Assembly: GCA_016291655.1 (NCBI GenBank)
Contig: JAEEYF010000039.1
Span: forward strand, 1 to 57,642
DNA length: 57,642 nucleotides
Source of the DNA: Lachnospiraceae bacterium
Lineage (GTDB): Bacteria; Bacillota; Clostridia; Lachnospirales; Lachnospiraceae
Direction: 5' to 3'
Of this stretch, positions 53,761 through 57,642 are shown piece by piece. Position numbers and translations under genes: made by a program. Under the pieces are notes generated by a model, which was not told the DNA's origin, did not search any database, and was given only the letters and a program-made list of their open reading frames with translations. The first letter of the stretch is position 1; each line of letters starts with the position of its first letter.

Positions 53761-54192
53761 TTATTTTCTCTTCCCTGTATATCCCGTAAATACAGTGCCG
53801 CAGTTTCTGCAGGTTATCTCGATCTTTCCGTGGTGCTTCGGTACTTTGACTTTTTTCTTGCAGCCCGGGCAGGTAAAAAACCTGTAATTGCCGTCGGGTC
53901 CTTTTCCGAATATCCCCTTTACCGAATTCAGAAACATATAGTATTTGTAATTCTCTCTTGCTCTCTTGTCGCGTTTGACAGAAAAAATCCTGAAATACTC
54001 CAGTGCCAAAAGCAGCCATGAAACCACCAGCGTTCCCCTTCTTGCATATTCATTCGGAATGAAGGATGATGCCAGCATAACGATCAAAGCGACCACCAGG
54101 ATAAATTTCCCCAGTCCGTCTATGCCATAACGTCCGTACATAAAACGGCGCATACCGTCCCCCATCCTCTTAAAGAATCCGTTTGCCCTCAT
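53761..54192 (-). CDS. Membrane protein with C-terminal zinc ribbon
   Basis: 143 residues. Two membrane helices (about 27-45 and 52-67), then a cytoplasmic part with CPGC (about 107-110) and CRNC (about 127-130), a four-cysteine zinc ribbon. It also has basic RNA- or DNA-binding-like stretches (KKKVKVPKHHGK). First gene of the three-gene unit with DUF5685 and the J-domain protein. The start follows ACGGAGGCGATTTTTT. Function unknown. Confidence 0.8.
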   Translation of the reverse strand: MRANGFFKRMGDGMRRFMYGRYGIDGLGKFILVVALIVMLASSFIPNEYARRGTLVVSWLLLALEYFRIFSVKRDKRARENYKYYMFLNSVKGIFGKGPDGNYRFFTCPGCKKKVKVPKHHGKIEITCRNCGTVFTGYTGKRK

Positions 54193-54308
54193 AAAAAATC
54201 GCCTCCGTGTAAAATTCTATATCAAAAAAGAATAATACACAGCGACGCGAATTACAATAAACATTATAGTTAACATTATTAAATTTTTCTTACTAAAGGA
54301 TATTGTAA

Positions 54309-54821
54309 TTAAAGAGAAACACAGCCTTCGAAAATCTCAATGACATGATTGATCTGCTTTTCGGCTTCTTCCTTTCCGAGTGAAACGCCGATTTCTTCAG
54401 TCAGTTTTAAAGATACGCTTTTGAAATATCTCTCATCGGTAGATGTGACTTTTTTCCCGTTCAATGCTCTTGTCTGCTTACGTACACACAGAGTTTTCAA
54501 AAGTTCCATCCATTTTACACAGTCCAGTGAATAAATAGCTTCCTTGTATATGATCTCACACTGTTTCTCATTGTCGATCACATATTCATTCAAACTGTCA
54601 ATTCCGTCCAGTACGTCCTTTACTTCTTCCGGTTTTAGGACAGGTCGGACTTTAGCCTTTTTATTGTCTGTAGGCAGGTAGATCATATTATTGCGGTTAT
54701 TGATAGGCACCATAATATAATACTCCGTGTCGTTGTTCAGACCGGGCATCCCCTTAACAATGTCATCCACTCGACAGACACCGTTATTACCATATTGTAC
54801 TAAATCGCCTTTCTTAAACAC
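54309..54821 (-). CDS. CarD-family transcriptional regulator
   Basis: 170 residues, normal for CarD. The N-terminal RNA polymerase-interacting domain (MFKKGDLVQYGNNGVCRVDDI, YYIMVPINNRNNMIYLPTDN) is the same fold as in TRCF. A helical C-terminal domain follows. CarD proteins bind the RNA polymerase beta subunit and tune promoter opening, often for rRNA genes. The start is probably the GTG at 54821 because MFKKGDLV is the family start. Monocistronic. Confidence 0.9.
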   Translation of the reverse strand: MFKKGDLVQYGNNGVCRVDDIVKGMPGLNNDTEYYIMVPINNRNNMIYLPTDNKKAKVRPVLKPEEVKDVLDGIDSLNEYVIDNEKQCEIIYKEAIYSLDCVKWMELLKTLCVRKQTRALNGKKVTSTDERYFKSVSLKLTEEIGVSLGKEEAEKQINHVIEIFEGCVSL

Positions 54822-54866
54822 CTTTCACCATATTCCTTTCCAAGCCCCGAAGTTCTCCTAACGTAT

Positions 54867-54895
54867 AATATACCACAAGATGTAAAAAATTGTAA
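54867..54895 (-). promoter_or_regulatory. Promoter of the CarD-family gene
   Basis: Minus strand: TTACAA (54895-54890), 17-bp spacer, TATATT (54872-54867). A 13-bp inverted repeat touches its upstream edge. Confidence 0.6.
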
Positions 54896-54927
54896 GGTAT
54901 GATTTTTTTTTAACAAAAATCATACCT
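54895..54927. other. 13-bp inverted repeat at the CarD promoter
   Basis: AGGTATGATTTTT (54895-54907) pairs perfectly with AAAAATCATACCT (54915-54927) across a 7-nt loop. It lies right upstream of the -35 box and after the pfp terminator. It may be an operator or a second terminator. Confidence 0.5.
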
Positions 54928-54929
54928 GT

Positions 54930-54962
54930 AACAAAAGAACTCCGGAACCGATCTCCGGAGTT
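54930..54962 (-). terminator. Terminator of the pyrophosphate phosphofructokinase gene
   Basis: Stem AACTCCGGA (54938-54946) with TCCGGAGTT (54954-54962), perfect 9 bp, followed on the minus strand by CTTTTGTT. Confidence 0.75.
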
Positions 54963-54984
54963 CTTTGTCATTCCATATGTACTA

Positions 54985-56241
54985 TTACAAAAGATCCTGG
55001 TAGCCCTTGCGGTACAAATGTCTCGGTATACCGTCAACCATAATGGGTGCCACATCGCCCTGTATCAGAGGTCTGACGTAGGTAATGAAATCATTTGTAA
55101 CATAGGTTCCGTCCTTTGTGATCCACTCTCTCGGAACCAGGCGCTCATCGTTTGCGATCTTGTGCACATCCTTAACCTCTGTTCCTGCCTGATAAGGATC
55201 GTCGGAAAGGCGCTGGATAACCACCATCTTGCCGCTGTCTCCTTCGTCTGCGGCCTTCATGGCAGCACCGCCCACCTCATAGGCCTCAAGGATGTCGATC
55301 CTCGATGCGCAATGACTTGCAGAACGCTGAAGCGTGGAAAGCTCAATAGCTCTTGTCTTACAGCCTATCTCGCGTGCGAGAACACTGCAGAGATAACGTG
55401 CGGTTCCCGTCAATTGCTTGTGTCCGAAAGCATCAACATATTCTGTGCTTTCATCCATTTCACATATGTATTTTCCCTCCGCTGTATGTATGCCCTCCGA
55501 AACGGCTATTACGACCGAAGCCTTTTTCGCAAGTAACGATTTTGCCTTTTCGATAAAGCTGGGGATGTCAAAGGGTAATTCGGGCAGATAAATAGCATCC
55601 GGGCCGTCACAGTCCTCTCCCTTTGCAAGAACGGAAGCCCCCGTAAGCCAGCCGGCGTTTCTTCCCATGATCTCGATCACAAGGATCTGTCCATGTTTGG
55701 TCTCAAGGCTCCATCCGTCACGGATGATCTCCTTAACGGAGGTTCCGATGTACTTTGCCGCCGAACCGTAACCGGGAGTGTGATCTGTAAGTGCAAGATC
55801 GTTGTCTATAGTTTTCGGGCATCCGACAAAACGGATGTCGGAACCTGATATGATGGCATAATCCGAAAGCTTCTTGATCGTATCCATGGAATCATTTCCG
55901 CCTATGTATATGAAACAATCCACGCTCAGATCGTCAAGTATCTGGAATATCTTTTCGTAAACCTCTTTGTTTTCGTTGATGGTCGGCAGCTTGTACCGGC
56001 ATGTACCGAGATAGGCCGAAGGCGTTCTCTTAAGAAGCTCGGCATCAAGACCGGACTGAATGTGATCGGACAGATCAATGTACCTTCCTTCAAGCAGCCC
56101 CTGAACCCCGTGTAGCATACCGTATACCTTTTTGTAGCCTCTGTCTATGGCTGTTCTGAACACACCTGCCAAAGATGAATTGATTGCTGCCGTCGGTCCT
56201 CCCGACTGTCCGACAATAACATTACGTTTTTTCTTCTCCAT
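54985..56241 (-). CDS. Pyrophosphate-dependent 6-phosphofructokinase
   Basis: 418 residues, longer than PfkA. N-terminal VIVGQSGGPTAAINSSLAG; GGND (114-117) in place of the GGDG of ATP enzymes and PKTIDNDL (142-149) indicate use of pyrophosphate. MGRNAGWLTGAS and the C-terminal fructose-phosphate loop are present. The reaction is reversible and saves ATP, useful in a fermenter. With pfkA at 15749 the cell has both types. SD GGAGGACGT; a GCCCTGCAGGC hairpin lies in its leader. Confidence 0.92.
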   Translation of the reverse strand: MEKKKRNVIVGQSGGPTAAINSSLAGVFRTAIDRGYKKVYGMLHGVQGLLEGRYIDLSDHIQSGLDAELLKRTPSAYLGTCRYKLPTINENKEVYEKIFQILDDLSVDCFIYIGGNDSMDTIKKLSDYAIISGSDIRFVGCPKTIDNDLALTDHTPGYGSAAKYIGTSVKEIIRDGWSLETKHGQILVIEIMGRNAGWLTGASVLAKGEDCDGPDAIYLPELPFDIPSFIEKAKSLLAKKASVVIAVSEGIHTAEGKYICEMDESTEYVDAFGHKQLTGTARYLCSVLAREIGCKTRAIELSTLQRSASHCASRIDILEAYEVGGAAMKAADEGDSGKMVVIQRLSDDPYQAGTEVKDVHKIANDERLVPREWITKDGTYVTNDFITYVRPLIQGDVAPIMVDGIPRHLYRKGYQDLL

Positions 56242-56318
56242 ACGTCCTCCGTCCTTCGCCTGCAGGGCGAGAAATTAGAAAATTCAAGTCAGCAAAATCA
56301 TTTATTCTGACAATGTCT

Positions 56319-56347
56319 ACTTTATCAAATTTACGCCGGAAATTCAA
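56319..56347 (-). promoter_or_regulatory. Promoter of the pyrophosphate phosphofructokinase gene
   Basis: Minus strand: TTGAAT (56347-56342), 17-bp spacer, TAAAGT (56324-56319). The -10 box is imperfect. Confidence 0.45.
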
Positions 56348-56388
56348 CAAAAAATAAGCGGAAACCGTAATTTTCAACGGAATCCGCC
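56348..56388 (-). terminator. Terminator of the former tRNA-Lys gene
   Basis: Stem GCGGA/TCCGC (56358-56362 with 56383-56387), an AA/AA internal loop, then CCGT/ACGG (56365-56368 with 56377-56380). TTATTTTTTG follows on the minus strand. It lies 14 bp past the tRNA 3' end. Confidence 0.7.
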
Positions 56389-56401
56389 TATTTTAATGTT
56401 G

Positions 56402-56443
56402 TGAGCCACGCGGGACTCGAACCCGCGACACCTTGATTAAAAG
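56402..56443 (-). pseudogene. 3' half of tRNA-Lys (TTT): probable attachment site of an integrated element
   Basis: On the minus strand the anticodon loop CTTTTAA (56443-56437, anticodon TTT), the variable loop, the T-arm GCGGG-TTCGAGT-CCCGC, and the 3' acceptor strand GTGGCTC plus discriminator A (56402) are intact. The 5' half is not there: no GAGCCAC, D-arm or anticodon 5' partner precedes it. Integrases commonly use tRNA 3' halves. The intact tRNA should be at the other end of the element, right of this window. Co-directional with its old terminator. Confidence 0.8.
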
Positions 56444-56492
56444 GCAAGGTTTAAAGTTCCGCGTAGCCTGTATATTTAAGGCTTTTTGTCAA

Positions 56493-56516
56493 TTTTGAAG
56501 ACACCTTTTGAAGACA
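56493..56516 (+). repeat. Two direct repeats next to the attachment site
   Basis: TTTTGAAGACA occurs at 56493-56503 and 56506-56516, spaced 13 bp. They lie about 50 bp inside the element, where integrase arm-binding sites are usually found. This role is inferred. Confidence 0.5.
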
Positions 56517-56531
56517 TCCGTTTCCTTTTCA

Positions 56532-56567
56532 ATAAAAAGAGCCCCACTTCCTTGGGAAGAAGTGGGG
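56532..56567 (-). terminator. Terminator of the prophage-end genes
   Basis: Perfect 9-bp stem CCCCACTTC (56542-56550) with GAAGTGGGG (56559-56567), 8-nt loop, then CTCTTTTTATT on the minus strand. Confidence 0.85.
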
Positions 56568-56581
56568 AGAGGTAAAAACAA

Positions 56582-57223
56582 TCATGGAGTCGTGTCAGCA
56601 AGTTTTTTGATAAAGCCACCTTTTACTTCCCAAGCGAATGAGAAGCTCCAAAGCATCACGGTCTCATTGACAATAGTCATCCAGCCGATGCCGATGATGG
56701 ATGTGACGACCTGAACCGCCATTGCTGCGATTATGATCCAGGAGCACATCCGATATATGAGATTTCTTTTCTGCTTTCCGGTGGTCTTCAGTGCCGCGTC
56801 CGTCTTCGTAAATCTCCAGCCTATCATGTATGCGAAGGATCCGAAGAGCAGAGCTGCACAAATGCAATGGAGAATATGACTGACAGACGTCGGGAGATTC
56901 AAGAGGCCCGTTGTCGGTCCCGCTGCCGTCGTGTTGCAAGGGAACAGCAGTATCCCGAATGCCATCGCAGCCGAGAATTTACATGTCGCCCGGTCGCCTA
57001 TGTCATAACCTAAATACGTGATCAGGAAGCAGCCGAACGTGTAGAGCGTCCCGACCATGAAGTCACGGGAAGTGGCATAGTACTGAGCCGATATGCTGTA
57101 CCAAAAGTCCTCAGCGTTTCTGTCACCGCCTATAAATCCGAGGATAGTGGTCAGCGGGAGCAGGAAGCCCATGAGTCCGAGCATACGTCTCTGAAAGTTC
57201 ATCGTCTTTTTATCGTGTCGCAT
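56582..57223 (-). CDS. Prophage-associated membrane protein of unknown function
   Basis: 213 residues with about six membrane helices (about 15-29, 54-73, 81-96, 110-130, 150-173, 183-200). AAAGGAGATAACTG precedes the ATG, which overlaps the previous stop as TGATG. No family is recognised with confidence; the DUF998-like layout is only a resemblance. Being the last gene before the attachment site, it may be a cargo or lysogenic gene of the element. Confidence 0.72.
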   Translation of the reverse strand: MRHDKKTMNFQRRMLGLMGFLLPLTTILGFIGGDRNAEDFWYSISAQYYATSRDFMVGTLYTFGCFLITYLGYDIGDRATCKFSAAMAFGILLFPCNTTAAGPTTGLLNLPTSVSHILHCICAALLFGSFAYMIGWRFTKTDAALKTTGKQKRNLIYRMCSWIIIAAMAVQVVTSIIGIGWMTIVNETVMLWSFSFAWEVKGGFIKKLADTTP

Positions 57224-57567
57224 CAGTTATCTCCTTTCTGCTTGTCATACATATCCATCCTGTGATGGGCTGACTTTGTAGACTGCTCTACTGCGACTAT
57301 TCTTTCCCTAAACTCATTCATATCTGATCTGATTGAAAGAATGTCCTTCTTTAAGTCACCCATTGAGGTCGAAAAGTCATTTTTCAAGTCCTTCATATTG
57401 TCCTGAAGACTCTCCAACTTAACGGCAACAGTAGTCATAGCCATAGTATCGGCTTTCGTGTCTGCTTTGTTATTCTTCTTGAAATTACTTACCGCATTGA
57501 TGATGGAAAGGATAACTCCGATGATTGCGATAAGTAAGGTTATCGTAATGGTGGTGTCTCCGGTCAT
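57223..57567 (-). CDS. Phage-type small protein: N-terminal membrane anchor and coiled coil
   Basis: 114 residues. One membrane helix (about 7-28, TLLIAIIGVILSIINAV) and a long coiled coil with regular heptads (about 45-105, ending AVEQSTKSAHHRMDMY). Such proteins sit next to holin and lysin genes in Lachnospiraceae prophages. The ATG overlaps the preceding stop as TAATG. A role in lysis is inferred from layout. Confidence 0.72.
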   Translation of the reverse strand: MTGDTTITITLLIAIIGVILSIINAVSNFKKNNKADTKADTMAMTTVAVKLESLQDNMKDLKNDFSTSMGDLKKDILSIRSDMNEFRERIVAVEQSTKSAHHRMDMYDKQKGDN

Positions 57568-57642
57568 TATCTCTCTCCTTCAGGTATATAATCTGCGTGT
57601 CCGTGTAATATCAGCTTTGCATCGATGGCGGCTTTGTGACGA
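57567..57642 (-). CDS. 3' end of a further prophage gene (cut by the window edge)
   Basis: The last 24 residues and the TAA stop (57569-57567) are visible, ending in HADYIPEGER. GGAGAGAG near the end serves as the ribosome binding site for the next gene. Too short to assign. Confidence 0.55.
   Translation of the reverse strand, partial: RHKAAIDAKLILHGHADYIPEGER

Noticed and set aside
56402-56480. A complete tRNA-Lys gene
   Set aside because: Only the half from the anticodon loop to the discriminator is present; 5' acceptor strand, D-arm and pairing of the first anticodon-stem position are missing.
1-57642. CRISPR arrays or complete insertion sequences
   Set aside because: No spaced direct-repeat array and no transposase gene were seen; the only mobile-element signals are the palindromic element and the prophage end.

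Overview
The window looks like a chromosomal segment from a low-to-moderate GC Gram-positive anaerobe of the class Clostridia, most likely a motile member of the Lachnospiraceae. The support is the gene content and order: Re-type citrate synthase next to NAD-type isocitrate dehydrogenase, a GGND-type (pyrophosphate) phosphofructokinase, an HPr/HprK system with a whiA cluster, DUF6472/DUF5685-like small families, strong AGGAGG ribosome binding sites, consensus sigma-A promoters and one flagellar-sigma promoter. Family assignments come from reading the proteins; no database search was run.

Left edge (1-3070): tandem promoters and leader of a ribosomal RNA operon that runs leftwards out of the window, then a phosphotransfer (Hpt) protein, convergent with an AAA+ ATPase that carries a lipoprotein signal, then two tRNA-Ser genes with their own promoter and terminator. 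From 11030 down to 3068 runs a leftward housekeeping operon: tex, a YcxB-like protein, the tRNA t6A genes tsaE, tsaB and tsaD, rimI, RNase Z, a small membrane protein and ispD.

Middle left (11085-16840): a chemotaxis receptor without a real sensor domain, an unknown membrane protein, a SprA-like putative metalloprotease and an EF-hand-like protein with a flagellar-sigma promoter. Next comes an unusual 193-bp multi-hairpin palindromic element (15446-15638), then pfkA. From 29031 leftwards runs a long cell-envelope, carbon-control and DNA unit: ftsH, uvrC, hprK, ROK glucokinase, murB, rapZ, whiA and a Crh-like HPr paralogue, followed by dnaE. HprK, the HPr paralogue, glucokinase and the two phosphofructokinases put much of glycolytic control in one window.

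Middle right (29100-42750): a glycosyltransferase and rdgB, divergent from a THUMP-domain RNA methyltransferase whose transcript looks leaderless; an alpha/beta hydrolase; two response regulators without a kinase; a tiny DUF6472-like gene; and a four-gene operon of diguanylate cyclase, GH38 alpha-mannosidase, lepA and hemW. At 42750-46150 a citrate-to-2-oxoglutarate operon (Re-citrate synthase, isocitrate dehydrogenase, GntR/FCD regulator) has a perfect GntR-type palindrome over its -10 box.

Right part (46270-57642): an unknown membrane protein, a Gld-type ABC exporter operon, a LysR regulator with a small membrane protein, a zinc-ribbon/DUF5685/J-domain operon, a CarD-family regulator and pyrophosphate phosphofructokinase. 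At 56402 lies only the 3' half of a tRNA-Lys gene. Beyond it are phage-like genes to the window end, so this is probably the left attachment site of a prophage or integrative element. The most unusual features are the palindromic element at 15446-15638, the c-di-GMP/mannosidase/translation operon, the lipoprotein AAA+ ATPase, and the arrangement of overlapping or reused promoters.
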